Shown here one piece after another: positions 17,840 to 26,450 of a stretch of 64,000 nt of DNA. Under the pieces are notes generated by a model, which was not told the DNA's origin, ran no database searches, and saw nothing but the letters and a program-made list of their open reading frames with translations. Source of the DNA: Planomicrobium sp. CPCC 101079 (lineage in GTDB: Bacteria; Bacillota; Bacilli; Bacillales_A; Planococcaceae); assembly GCF_007859275.1 (NCBI RefSeq), contig NZ_VOHC01000021.1:1-64000 (forward strand). The letters run 5' to 3'. Every line of letters begins with the position of its first letter. Within the stretch, counting starts at the first letter, position 1. Position numbers and translations under genes: made by a program.

Positions 17840-17957
17840 GAAAAGCGGAAGCGCCTGGCCAGTTGCGGCAAGCGTTGGAGGTCTTGAAGCCATGGCGTCC
17901 CTTGCCATGGCTTCAAGACCGAAACGACTCGAGGAGCCAGGCACTGGAGTCTAGACA
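17840..17957. repeat. Structured intergenic repeat, unit A copy 2
   Basis: This copy has a perfect 16-bp inverted repeat GTCTTGAAGCCATGGC/GCCATGGCTTCAAGAC around a 7-base loop (17881-17919). It ends with the same CTGGAGTCTAGACA as copy 1. It starts exactly 246 bases after copy 1. Confidence 0.85.
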
Positions 17958-17962
17958 ACACT

Positions 17963-17985
17963 GAAAAGCGCAGGCGGCCGTGCAG
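17963..17985. repeat. Structured intergenic repeat, unit B copy 2, truncated
   Basis: Bases 17963-17985 are identical to the first 23 bases of unit B copy 1, and the A-to-B junction before them differs from the first junction at one base. The sequence then diverges, so only the head of the unit remains. Confidence 0.75.
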
Positions 17986-18044
17986 GTTTTCAGTAAACTT
18001 CAAACTCCGTCCGGATATCCGGCGGCTACTTCAAAAGAAATGCA
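17986..18044. other. Non-coding remainder of the rny-recA gap
   Basis: The 660-base gap between rny and recA holds the rny promoter and leader, the A-B-A-B' repeat array, and the recA terminator. In these 59 bases nothing further is recognised beyond a short ATATCCGGCGG stretch that could be the decayed tail of unit B. Confidence 0.5.
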
Positions 18045-18078
18045 GAAAAGCCATTCAGCATAGGCTGAACGGCTTTTC
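18045..18078 (-). terminator. Intrinsic terminator of recA
   Basis: GAAAAGCC-A-TTCAGC pairs with GCTGAA-C-GGCTTTTC around ATAG. The T-run in the minus direction is short (TTTTC), and the structure lies 30 bases after the recA stop codon. Confidence 0.75.
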
Positions 18079-18107
18079 CGTGAAGTCAGGTTGTGCTGAC
18101 TCTTTTC

Positions 18108-19172
18108 TTATTCTTCGTCATCGATCAATAGACCGAAATCTTCCGGTTCTTCTTCTTTATTATTGGCTGCAATCGTGTATGAAGCAGCTGCCATGCCATA
18201 AGATTCACGGATTTTATTTGCGATGTCATTGCGGATTTCCGGGTGCGCAAGCAAGAATTGCTTCACGTTCTCGCGGCCTTGGCCGATGCGCTCTTCATTA
18301 TAAGAATACCAAGAACCGCTCTTTTGGATAATATCCAATTCTGAACCGATATCGACAATTTCACCTTCACGCGAAATCCCTTTTCCGTACATAATGTCCA
18401 CTTCCGCTGTGCGGAACGGCGGCGCAACCTTGTTTTTCACAATCTTGATCTTCGTTCTGTTACCGATGATTTCTGCTCCGGATTTCAACGCTTCTGCACG
18501 GCGCACTTCCAAACGGACAGACGAATAGAACTTCAACGCGCGGCCGCCTGGTGTTGTTTCCGGGTTACCGAACATAACGCCGATTTTTTCGCGGATCTGG
18601 TTGATGAAAATAAGGATTGTGTTTGACTTGTTGACTACTCCTGATAACTTACGAAGAGCTTGGGACATCAAGCGTGCTTGCAAGCCCATATGCGAGTCGC
18701 CCATTTCCCCTTCGATCTCCGCTTTTGGCACAAGTGCCGCTACAGAGTCGACTACTACGATGTCAATCGCACCGCTTCGCACAAGAGCTTCTGCGATTTC
18801 AAGCGCCTGCTCTCCAGTGTCTGGCTGAGATAACAGCAATTCATCGATGTTCACGCCAAGTTTTTGGGCATAAAGCGGATCTAGTGCATGCTCCGCATCG
18901 ATGAAAGCAGCAGTTCCGCCAGTTGCCTGAACTTCTGCAATTGCATGAAGAGATACTGTTGTTTTACCTGAACTTTCAGGTCCGTATACTTCAATAATAC
19001 GTCCGCGCGGGTATCCGCCTATTCCAAGCGCAGAATCAAGCGCCAGTGAACCACTTGAAACCGAAGATACATTACGGTCGCTTTTTTCGCCCAATTTCAT
19101 GACTGAGCCTTTACCAAATTGTTTTTCTATACCTTTTAAAGCCATTTCTAACGCTGCTTTACGATCGCTCAA
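18108..19172 (-). CDS. recA: Recombinase RecA
   Basis: RecA catalyses homologous pairing and strand exchange and triggers LexA self-cleavage in the SOS response. The start is placed at TTG 19172 behind GAGGAGG with a 7-base spacer, giving 354 residues beginning [12 protein letters not shown], the usual N-terminus. A longer in-frame start upstream lacks family similarity. Walker A GPESSGKT is at 64-71, with [19 protein letters not shown] and the L2 region [15 protein letters not shown] following, then an acidic C-terminus. A LexA box and consensus-like promoter lie upstream. Confidence 0.98.
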   Translation of the reverse strand: MSDRKAALEMALKGIEKQFGKGSVMKLGEKSDRNVSSVSSGSLALDSALGIGGYPRGRIIEVYGPESSGKTTVSLHAIAEVQATGGTAAFIDAEHALDPLYAQKLGVNIDELLLSQPDTGEQALEIAEALVRSGAIDIVVVDSVAALVPKAEIEGEMGDSHMGLQARLMSQALRKLSGVVNKSNTILIFINQIREKIGVMFGNPETTPGGRALKFYSSVRLEVRRAEALKSGAEIIGNRTKIKIVKNKVAPPFRTAEVDIMYGKGISREGEIVDIGSELDIIQKSGSWYSYNEERIGQGRENVKQFLLAHPEIRNDIANKIRESYGMAAASYTIAANNKEEEPEDFGLLIDDEE

Positions 19173-19216
19173 AAGAAATCCTCCTCTAATTAAAACCATT
19201 TTTTCTACCTGTCTCT

Positions 19217-19267
19217 AGTATACTAGGTTATTGAGAAATACACAAGAAAAAAGCGAACGTTTATTCG
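19217..19267 (-). promoter_or_regulatory. recA promoter with LexA (DinR) box
   Basis: The -35 TTGTGT (19240-19245) and -10 TATACT (19217-19222) are 17 bases apart. Eight bases upstream of the -35, 19254-19267 reads CGAACGTTTATTCG on the plus strand. This fits the Gram-positive LexA consensus CGAACRNRYGTTCG with one mismatch. Confidence 0.85.
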
Positions 19268-19333
19268 GTTTTTTATTTGCATATATTATATTTACCCTGG
19301 ATTTGCGGGGCAAAATCAGGATTTAGACGAAAA

Positions 19334-19364
19334 AACGCACGCAAAATTAAATTTTGCGTGCGTT
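19334..19364 (-). terminator. Intrinsic terminator of cinA, formed partly by its last codons
   Basis: AACGCACGCAAAAT pairs with ATTTTGCGTGCGTT around TAA and is followed by a run of six T on the minus strand. The ascending arm encodes the last five residues (NARKI) and the loop is the stop codon. Confidence 0.92.
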
Positions 19365-20600
19365 GCCGTCTGTAAGCGATCGGATTACATATGAAAGGGC
19401 CAATTTAACTGCTCTTAGGCGGTTGGTGTTGCGCATTCCCGATAACTGAAGGCGGTAAGCTGTTGTTTCTTCTGCTGTCGCTATGCCGATCCAAACGGTT
19501 CCTGCCGGCTGGTCGCCATGAGCATCCGGCCCAGCGGCTCCTGTCAAACTGACACTGATATCGGTGTTGAATCTCTCCCGCGCCCCGTCTGCCATAGCCA
19601 GTGCGGTCTGTTCGCTTACCACACCGTACTCCGTCAGCAACTCTTGTGGTAATCCGAGGTGCGCGATTTTCATTTCTTCATTATAAGTGATTACGCCGCC
19701 TGCCAGAACAGCACTGGCCCCTGGCACAGAAGCAAGTTCTGATTGAAACAACCCTGCGGTCAAACTTTCTGCCGCCGAAATTGTTTTACCTTGTTCTTTT
19801 AAAAGCTCCACGGCTTTTGAAGCTAGCGAATCGTCGTCATAGCCATACAAGTGCTGGCCAACCCGTTCCAGGATTTGAGCTTTGGCGCCGTCGATCAATG
19901 TCCACGCTTCTTGTTCCGTATTTGTTTTCGCCGTGATCCGCAGTGTCACTTCTCCATCTGAAGCCAGCGGCGCAATAGTCGGATTGGTCTGACTGTCTAA
20001 TATGTCTTGAAGGCGGTCTTCAAGTTCCGCTTCGCCAATGCCATAAAAACGCAGTACATGCGATAAAATAACGTCTTCTTTGTTTAAGATTTTTGCAAGC
20101 TTCGGCTTCGCTTCAAATTGGAACATTGGCTCCATTTCTTTTGGCGGCCCAGGAAGCAGCATATACAGGTGGCTGTCGGTTTTATACAGCATGCCAGGTG
20201 CCATTCCATGGTGGTTGACGAGTACTTCGCTGCCTGATAAAACGAGTGCCTGTTTTTTATTGTTTTCCGTCATGAAGCGGCCGGCACGCTCAAAAAACGC
20301 AACGATGGATTCAAGCGCTTCTTCGTCCATTGCTAAAGTGGTGCCTAGATGCCGGGCAATGGTTTCCTTTGTTAAATCGTCTTTTGTGGGTCCGAGCCCA
20401 CCGGTGAAGATGATCAAGTCTGCCCGATGTTCCGCAATCTCAATGGCACTTTTCAACCGATCGGCATTGTCTCCAACGACGGTGTGATAGTAAACATTAA
20501 TGCCAAGTTCTGCAAGATGGCTCGACAAAAAACGCGCATTTGAATTTGTGATTTGCCCTAGTAATAGTTCAGATCCAACAGCAATAATTTCTGCATTCAC
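19347..20600 (-). CDS. cinA: CinA, competence/damage-inducible protein with NMN amidohydrolase domain
   Basis: This is a 417-residue two-domain protein. The N-terminal half (about 1-170) is a molybdopterin-binding-like domain (MNAEIIAVGSELLLGQ, FTGGLGPTKDD). The C-terminal half is the CinA amidase domain (AAESLTAGLFQSELASVPGAS, GGVITYNEEMK, LTGAAGPDAH), whose known activity is nicotinamide-nucleotide deamidation in the pyridine nucleotide salvage cycle. The start is GTG with GGAGTGG upstream. The cinA-recA order is conserved in Bacillales, but a terminator and the recA promoter separate the two here. Confidence 0.95.
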   Translation of the reverse strand: MNAEIIAVGSELLLGQITNSNARFLSSHLAELGINVYYHTVVGDNADRLKSAIEIAEHRADLIIFTGGLGPTKDDLTKETIARHLGTTLAMDEEALESIVAFFERAGRFMTENNKKQALVLSGSEVLVNHHGMAPGMLYKTDSHLYMLLPGPPKEMEPMFQFEAKPKLAKILNKEDVILSHVLRFYGIGEAELEDRLQDILDSQTNPTIAPLASDGEVTLRITAKTNTEQEAWTLIDGAKAQILERVGQHLYGYDDDSLASKAVELLKEQGKTISAAESLTAGLFQSELASVPGASAVLAGGVITYNEEMKIAHLGLPQELLTEYGVVSEQTALAMADGARERFNTDISVSLTGAAGPDAHGDQPAGTVWIGIATAEETTAYRLQLSGMRNTNRLRAVKLALSYVIRSLTDGNARKI

Positions 20601-20672
20601 CCATAACCACTCCTTCTGCCCCGTCCAAAGGGGAAATCAATTGCTTGATAAAGCACTTCCGCCATACAAAAC

Positions 20673-21251
20673 TTATTTTGAAGCCAGCAATGCACGCCGG
20701 TTTGCATAAAAATAATCCCAGCCGGACCATATCGTGAAAATCAAAGCGATATAGAGCATGATTTCCGCGAACGGGATATTGATTGCTGTGAAAACGATAT
20801 TGTGAAGCAGCAACGTAATAATGGCAACGATTTGAGCCGTAGTCTTGATTTTCCCAAGGCCCCCTGCCGCCACTACTTCTCCTTCTCCAGCAAGCACCAA
20901 GCGGAGCCCAGTAACAGCAAATTCACGGCTAATGATCAAGATAACGACCCAAGAAGGGGCAAATCCAAGTTCCACCAAAATAATTAAAGCTGCAGAAACC
21001 AGCAGCTTGTCTGCCAACGGATCTAAAAATTTGCCGAACGTCGTCACTAAATTGTATTTTCTTGCATAATAGCCATCCACCCAGTCAGTCAAAGAAGCGA
21101 AGAGGAAAATCATTCCCCCTATAAAATGTGCGACCGGCATAGTTGCTCCGAAAAGCGTCATCGTCCCCCAATTAAAATCAATCAACATGACTGCCATGAA
21201 AAGGGGGATCAGCAATATGCGGGATATGGTAATCTTGTTTGGAATATTCAT
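20673..21251 (-). CDS. pgsA: CDP-diacylglycerol-glycerol-3-phosphate 3-phosphatidyltransferase
   Basis: PgsA makes phosphatidylglycerophosphate from CDP-diacylglycerol and glycerol-3-phosphate, the committed step to phosphatidylglycerol. The start is the ATG at 21251 behind AAAGGAG, giving 192 residues. An upstream in-frame extension lacks similarity. It has several membrane segments and the CDP-alcohol phosphotransferase signature DWVDGYYARKYNLVTTFG, then LDPLADK. It uses the product of CdsA, also in this window. Confidence 0.97.
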   Translation of the reverse strand: MNIPNKITISRILLIPLFMAVMLIDFNWGTMTLFGATMPVAHFIGGMIFLFASLTDWVDGYYARKYNLVTTFGKFLDPLADKLLVSAALIILVELGFAPSWVVILIISREFAVTGLRLVLAGEGEVVAAGGLGKIKTTAQIVAIITLLLHNIVFTAINIPFAEIMLYIALIFTIWSGWDYFYANRRALLASK

Positions 21252-21300
21252 AGATGCATCTCCTTTCTGCCTTTCAAGAAAAATAGCCATCTGTTGATGG

Positions 21301-22182
21301 CTATTCTTCGTCTTCAAAACGAATCACAATATTTTGGGTAATAGCGTTTTGTGCGTACTCAACCTGTTCATCATTCACTGTCAACGTCACGTTAGATGTT
21401 GCACCAATCCGGACACGGACTTGTGTGACTCCTTCCAAATCGATGGTTTCACTGTCACCATCTTGCATCGTACGGGCCGGCTCCATCAATTCCTTTTGGT
21501 TTTGATCAGTCGCCGATACCCATGAAGCGCCAGATGCCTCAATTTGCAATTCTCGTTCTGCAGGACCTGTATACACATATGTCGTCGTTTCGCCTTGAGT
21601 GCCTTCTTCTGCTAAACTTGCCTCAGGTTCTTCTTCTGGCTCTTCAGGTGCTGCTTCTTCTTCAGCCGGCTCTTCCTCAGTTGCCGGAGCTTCCTCTTCT
21701 TCAGAAGTTGCCGGCTCTTCGTATTGAACGCCGCCGTCTTCCGCTACTTCTTCCGTAGGATTGTTTGTCGCAAGAAACTGATAAAAAAACCAGACAACAC
21801 CAATGATAACAACAATAAATAGTGCAACAATGATTTTCGGCATCACTTCACCGATGCCACTTGAAGAACTTCTTGCAAAAGTTTGCCTGCGTGAAGGTGT
21901 CGGTGGTGCCATTGGCGGCCGAACATCTTCTTTCACTTTTTCAGGCACTTCTGATTTATGCTGCTCCAACAGTTCATCCGAATTCAAGCCGACTGCTTCT
22001 GCATATTGCTTGATGAAAGCCCGTACGTAGAACGGACCTGGCATCATGCTGTAATCGCCTTCTTCGATTCCAGCCAAATAGCGCTTTTGTATTTTCGTAA
22101 CACCTTGTAAATCCTCTAAACTATATCCTTTTGCGATTCTCGCTTCTTTCAAACGAGTACCTAATTCGCTCAACACAACCAC
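21301..22182 (-). CDS. rodZ: RodZ-like cell-shape protein (YmfM)
   Basis: RodZ links the MreB cytoskeleton to the membrane. This protein has a Cro-type helix-turn-helix at about residues 5-65 (LGTRLKEARIAKGYSLEDL), one membrane helix (about 116-136) and a long Glu/Ala/Pro-rich acidic linker (about 143-200). It ends with a C-terminal DUF4115 domain. It is 293 residues from the GTG at 22182; a TTG at 22173, five bases after AGGTGG, is an equally good start. It follows ymfK by 8 bases and precedes pgsA, as in B. subtilis. Confidence 0.92.
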   Translation of the reverse strand: MVVLSELGTRLKEARIAKGYSLEDLQGVTKIQKRYLAGIEEGDYSMMPGPFYVRAFIKQYAEAVGLNSDELLEQHKSEVPEKVKEDVRPPMAPPTPSRRQTFARSSSSGIGEVMPKIIVALFIVVIIGVVWFFYQFLATNNPTEEVAEDGGVQYEEPATSEEEEAPATEEEPAEEEAAPEEPEEEPEASLAEEGTQGETTTYVYTGPAERELQIEASGASWVSATDQNQKELMEPARTMQDGDSETIDLEGVTQVRVRIGATSNVTLTVNDEQVEYAQNAITQNIVIRFEDEE

Positions 22183-22190
22183 CTGCCTAC

Positions 22191-22988
22191 CTAAAAGTTA
22201 AATCCACCAAACATATCTGCTTGGTTCTCTTCGTTCATAAAATCATTTTTTTCCAATACTTCGTATGTAATTTTTTCGTCAGGATGATGGCGCAACTCAA
22301 TAATGTAATCAAAATCTTCAATGCTGTAATCTGATTGCTGAACAAACATATCCGGATGCTCAACTACTTTGATGGTTGGCATTCGCATCATTTCCCTGAC
22401 AAGCTGCATATGGCGTTCATCTGACGCTTTGCGTGTTACGATGCCATCCAAAATAAAAATATTGTTGTCACTGCGCTCATCGCCCATCAGCTGATTGCGC
22501 ACTGTTTGCTTAATCATCGTCGAAGACAGGAAAATCCATTTCTTGTTCGCGCTGACGCTTGCAGCGACAATGGATTCGGTTTTTCCGACCCGCGGCATTC
22601 CCCGCAATCCGACTAATTTATGGCCTTCCTGTTTAAAGATTTCAGCCATAAAATCCACCAAAAGACCGAGTTCATCCCGCACAAAACGAAACGTCTTGCG
22701 GTCATCAACATCCCGTTGGATATACCGTCCGTGGCGCACAGCCAGAATATCGCGCAGCTTCGGTTCACGGAACTTGGTTACGACAATAGTCTCAATCGTA
22801 GATACAATTTGCTCAAAGCGCTCCAATTGAACGTAATGTTCCGCACGCAACAGCATTCCGCGCCTGCCTTGGTCCACGCCATTAATGGTCACAATATTAA
22901 CTCGCAGCATACCGAGAAGCGAAGCAATATCTCCTAATAAACCAGGACGGTTCACTTGGATCTCATATTCAAAATACCACTCTATCAT
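22191..22988 (-). CDS. ymfK: YmfK-like DUF3388 protein with P-loop
   Basis: This is a 265-residue protein matching B. subtilis YmfK (DUF3388) in position and size. The N-terminal 75 residues look like an ACT-type domain (EIQVNRPGLLGDIASLLGML). Further on is a Walker A-like motif GMPRVGKT in LVGLRGMPRVGKTESIV. The function is unknown. A regulatory nucleotide-binding role is possible but unproven. It lies directly upstream of rodZ and may be co-transcribed with it. The small gene ymfJ, usually found just before it, is absent; the 112-base gap is too short. Confidence 0.85.
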   Translation of the reverse strand: MIEWYFEYEIQVNRPGLLGDIASLLGMLRVNIVTINGVDQGRRGMLLRAEHYVQLERFEQIVSTIETIVVTKFREPKLRDILAVRHGRYIQRDVDDRKTFRFVRDELGLLVDFMAEIFKQEGHKLVGLRGMPRVGKTESIVAASVSANKKWIFLSSTMIKQTVRNQLMGDERSDNNIFILDGIVTRKASDERHMQLVREMMRMPTIKVVEHPDMFVQQSDYSIEDFDYIIELRHHPDEKITYEVLEKNDFMNEENQADMFGGFNF

Positions 22989-23100
22989 CGCTAATCCGTC
23001 CTTTCACTTCGGAGTATCAACCTTCTAGTTCCCCTCTCTTATAATAGCGGATTTACCGCTTCAAGAAAAGGGGGACTATAGGAGCAATGCTTTGCCATTT

Positions 23101-23820
23101 TCATGTATGCCAGCCGCCATTGACCCGCAAAGTTTGGCCCGTCATATAATCCGCTTTACCATTAACTAAAAAGTCCACTGCATTAGCGACATCTTGCGGA
23201 GTCCCAAGCCCAAGCGGAATTTCTTCTTCAATTGCAGCCAGCTCTTCTTCAGACCATGCCCGATTCATTTTTGTCCTGATAAATCCTGGCGAAATTGCAT
23301 TGACACGTGTTCCGGATGCCGCCATTTCTTTCGCATATGCTTTAACGAACGATAGCTGCGCCCCTTTTACCGCTGAATATGCTGTTTCCATCGAAGCCCC
23401 TATTTCTCCCCAAATAGAAGAAATGAAAACCACATACGATTTCGAATGCCGATGAAAATAAGGGGAAAGAAGCCGAACGGCACTCATGGGGTTTTTCACA
23501 TGCACTTGCCAGAGCTCTTCTAAGTCCGCATCTGTTGTATCAATCAGCATTTTATATAGCGCATGTCCGCTTGCTATGATGACGCATGATGCATCGAAAA
23601 CCTGCTCCGCTAATTTATCCGCTGCATCGCTTTTTGAAAAATCCGCTCTCACGGGAATGAACTCCTGGTTTGGATAACTGGCTTTCATTTCTTCTGCCAA
23701 GTTGTCGAGAGACTTGGAGTTCCAATGCAAATACAAAGACCAATCGGCATCTGCAAGTTGACGGGCTATCTGTTCTCCGATTTCCCCGGAAGCCCCGAGA
23801 ATAACGGCAAACTTTTTCAT
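23101..23820 (-). CDS. ymfI: SDR-family oxidoreductase (YmfI)
   Basis: This is a 239-residue short-chain dehydrogenase/reductase similar in layout to FabG. The nucleotide-binding motif GASGEIGEQ is at 9-17. The catalytic Ser is in FISSIWGE and the YxxxK is in AYSAVKGA. ISPGFIRTKM and the C-terminal MTGQTLRVNGGW follow the classic SDR pattern. Residues after the first strand do not clearly settle NAD versus NADP. The ATG overlaps the ymfH stop by 4 bases. The substrate is unknown. Confidence 0.9.
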   Translation of the reverse strand: MKKFAVILGASGEIGEQIARQLADADWSLYLHWNSKSLDNLAEEMKASYPNQEFIPVRADFSKSDAADKLAEQVFDASCVIIASGHALYKMLIDTTDADLEELWQVHVKNPMSAVRLLSPYFHRHSKSYVVFISSIWGEIGASMETAYSAVKGAQLSFVKAYAKEMAASGTRVNAISPGFIRTKMNRAWSEEELAAIEEEIPLGLGTPQDVANAVDFLVNGKADYMTGQTLRVNGGWHT

Positions 23821-25118
23821 TCGCTGTCCTTTTTCGGCGGGACGATAGTGAAAACGGAACGCTGGCTCTCTCTGCTGACTGTATAAAAGGCGGCTTGTAA
23901 ATCCTCAACGCTTAACGCTTCAAGTGTTGGGACAACATCGAATAAATTCATTTCATTAAACGCATAACGCGTAAACTGGTTGGCAATGTATTCAAGTGAG
24001 TTTAGCGCTCTCAGGAAAAAGCCGATCTTTTTCCGCCGTACCCGATCCAAATCCGTTTGACCGAACGGCCACATTTCTATTGCACGCTCGATCGTATTCT
24101 GGATTTCTTCAGCTAGCTGTTCCGGTTTTTGTGTATCAGATCCGATAAGGGCATAGCCAAAACCATTCTCCAGTGAATAGTCGAACGAATACGATTCATC
24201 GATTAAACCGCTCTCGTACGTATGGTGATAAAAGTCAGACGTGCGGCCAAACAGCAATTCGAACGCTAGTTGGGCAGCCAGTTCGTGTTTTAACATTTCT
24301 GGGCCTGACAAATTTACCGCTTCCGGTTTAATGCCGACAAAGACTTTCGGTTTTTGGACGCTCATTTCAAGCGTGCGTTCTTTTATGGCAGCTTCGACCG
24401 GTTCGTCCGGGAAAATGCGTTGGATGTTTTCCGGCTTTTCGAACGTTTTTTTCATTTGATTTTCTCGAACAAAAGCCATCATGCTTTCCGGTTCAACTGC
24501 TCCAACGATGAATAGCATCATGTTGGATGGGTGGTAAAACGTGTGGTAGCAGGTGTAAAGATGCTCTGCCGTAATATCTTGTATGGATTCGACTGTTCCT
24601 GCAATATCAATTTTCACCGGATGATTCTTGTAGAGATTTTCAATGATGCCGAAATACAAACGCCAATCGGGCTGATCATCGTACATGGTGATTTCTTGTG
24701 CAATGATCCCTTTTTCTTTCTCTACCGTCTTTTCCGTGAAATACGGTTCTTGCACGAAATCGAGCAAGGTTTCGACATTCTCTTTGATCATTCCTGTTGC
24801 TGAGAACAAATAAGCCGTCCGGGTAAACGATGTAAATGCATTTGCGGATGCGCCTTGCTTGCTGAACTGCTGGAAAATATCCCCTTCTTCTTTTTCAAAC
24901 ATTTTGTGTTCAAGAAAGTGGGCGATGCCGTCAGGAACTTTGATCGGTTCTGTTTCACCTAGCGGCACAAAATTATTGTCGATCGACCCGTATTTGGTTG
25001 TGAATGTGGCGTAGGTCTTCGAAAAACCTTTTTTCGGCAAGATGTATACTTCAAGCCCATTTTCAAGCTTTTCATGATAAAGTGTTTCGTCTAATTGTTC
25101 GAATTGGACTTTATTCAT
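23817..25118 (-). CDS. ymfH: M16-family zinc metallopeptidase (YmfH), catalytic subunit type
   Basis: This is a 433-residue M16 peptidase with the inverted zinc motif HFLEH near residue 68 and a downstream glutamate region (TVEKEKGIIAQEI), both needed for activity. It pairs with the adjacent M16 protein encoded by ymfF, with genes overlapping by 8 bases, which suggests a heterodimer of active and inactive halves. Related pairs process small peptides in Firmicutes; the substrate here is not known. Confidence 0.92.
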   Translation of the reverse strand: MNKVQFEQLDETLYHEKLENGLEVYILPKKGFSKTYATFTTKYGSIDNNFVPLGETEPIKVPDGIAHFLEHKMFEKEEGDIFQQFSKQGASANAFTSFTRTAYLFSATGMIKENVETLLDFVQEPYFTEKTVEKEKGIIAQEITMYDDQPDWRLYFGIIENLYKNHPVKIDIAGTVESIQDITAEHLYTCYHTFYHPSNMMLFIVGAVEPESMMAFVRENQMKKTFEKPENIQRIFPDEPVEAAIKERTLEMSVQKPKVFVGIKPEAVNLSGPEMLKHELAAQLAFELLFGRTSDFYHHTYESGLIDESYSFDYSLENGFGYALIGSDTQKPEQLAEEIQNTIERAIEMWPFGQTDLDRVRRKKIGFFLRALNSLEYIANQFTRYAFNEMNLFDVVPTLEALSVEDLQAAFYTVSRESQRSVFTIVPPKKDSE

Positions 25119-26385
25119 TCGAATCCTCCTCTTTGCCTGATAAGAAATAGGTCATTTCCAACGAAATGTCCCGAGCCACTGCGGCAATGTCTTCTTTTGT
25201 GACGTTCTTCCATCTTATAATGAGGTCGTCCGGTTCAAAAGAATCAGACAACTCCATGTATTGGTCGTATATTTCGATTTGGCCACGAGCCGAATCGAGC
25301 GCTTCTTTTAGTTGATTGGTCAATAACGCTTTTGTCTGATCGAGTTCTGTATCGGTTATATTGCCTTTTTTCACTTCTTCCAACTGCTCAAGAATCAACT
25401 TGACCGCTTTTTCCTCCAGATTCGCATCAATTCCTGCAAGAACAAACAACAAGCCGAACTGAGAAGCATAAGAGCTGGAAACATAATAAGCCATGCTTTC
25501 TTTTTCACGGATATTTACAAACAATTTAGAATGGGCATAACCGCCCAAAACACCATTCATCAATTGCATGATTGGAAATTTTTCATCTTTGAAGGTAATA
25601 GGCGTATAGAATGCCAAATGAAGTTTTCCTTGCTTCATAACTTCAAATTCCCGCACGTGCGGCTCTTCCGGCTTTTTCAATTCAAGTGGAGGCGCTGCAA
25701 TGGACTTTTCACGGTCACCGAAATGGAAAAATTCCCGGATGTAAGAAGCGACTGTTTCCGGCTCAATATCGCCGACAGCATAAATTTCAATTTCATTTTC
25801 TTCAATCATAGTACGGTATTCCGCCACCAGCAGTTCATTAGTCACGCTTTCCACATCATCAATTGTGCCGTTCGGGCTGATTGAAGCCGGGTGGTCTGGC
25901 AAAGCATGCTCCAACATACGCTGTTGCGCATAGCGGGTCTTTTCATCAAATACCGATTCAATACGCTCTTTGATGGCGCTTTTTTCCCGCTCGAATATAG
26001 ATTGTTTGAACAAACCGTCTTCGAAATTCGGTTTGAACAAGACGATATACATCAAATTCATTACTTTTTCCAAAACTCCAGTTTCCGACAAATACTCATC
26101 ATTTACCGTTTCCACATTAAGCGTGACGATATGTTCATTTCCTCTTTTTGTCGAGTCCATGTACAAAGAAGTTCCATACAAATCATCTAATACCATCCGC
26201 AACGCGGTATGAGAAGGATAGACTTCGTTGCTATGCTGAAGCATATTCGCCAAAATCGATCGTGCAGACGCTTTTTCTTTCGTCAATTTATCTTTGAAGC
26301 GGATTGAAAAATTTATCGTCTTGAATTGTGTAGTTTTGTTAACGTGCACATTCACGCCTTTAGCCACATTTATCGTCTGAAACAT
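25111..26385 (-). CDS. ymfF: M16-family peptidase-like protein lacking the zinc motif (YmfF)
   Basis: This is a 424-residue M16-fold protein. At the place where M16 enzymes carry HxxEH it reads NMLQHSNEVYP, so it has lost the zinc ligands and is probably the non-catalytic partner of YmfH. The start is the ATG at 26385 behind GAGAGGGG; an upstream in-frame start has no site. It is the first gene of the ymfF-ymfH-ymfI cluster and has a promoter at 26416-26445. Confidence 0.9.
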   Translation of the reverse strand: MFQTINVAKGVNVHVNKTTQFKTINFSIRFKDKLTKEKASARSILANMLQHSNEVYPSHTALRMVLDDLYGTSLYMDSTKRGNEHIVTLNVETVNDEYLSETGVLEKVMNLMYIVLFKPNFEDGLFKQSIFEREKSAIKERIESVFDEKTRYAQQRMLEHALPDHPASISPNGTIDDVESVTNELLVAEYRTMIEENEIEIYAVGDIEPETVASYIREFFHFGDREKSIAAPPLELKKPEEPHVREFEVMKQGKLHLAFYTPITFKDEKFPIMQLMNGVLGGYAHSKLFVNIREKESMAYYVSSSYASQFGLLFVLAGIDANLEEKAVKLILEQLEEVKKGNITDTELDQTKALLTNQLKEALDSARGQIEIYDQYMELSDSFEPDDLIIRWKNVTKEDIAAVARDISLEMTYFLSGKEEDSNE

Positions 26386-26415
26386 GCAAAATCCCCTCTC
26401 ATCGTTCATCTTCTA

Positions 26416-26445
26416 ACTATACCGAACCTTTTCAACTAAATGCAA
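26416..26445 (-). promoter_or_regulatory. Promoter of ymfFHI
   Basis: TTGCAT (26440-26445) and TATAGT (26416-26421) are 18 bases apart on the minus strand, about 30 bases upstream of the ymfF start. Confidence 0.62.
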
Positions 26446-26450
26446 ATAAA

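Noticed and set aside
17594-17985. Possible CRISPR array
   Set aside because: Units are about 120 bases, not 23-40, there are no unique spacers of constant length, and no cas genes are near.
17576-18003. Short open frames on both strands inside the repeat array
   Set aside because: The translations repeat themselves because the DNA repeats, have no start signals, and occur on both strands equally. The array is better explained as structured non-coding DNA.
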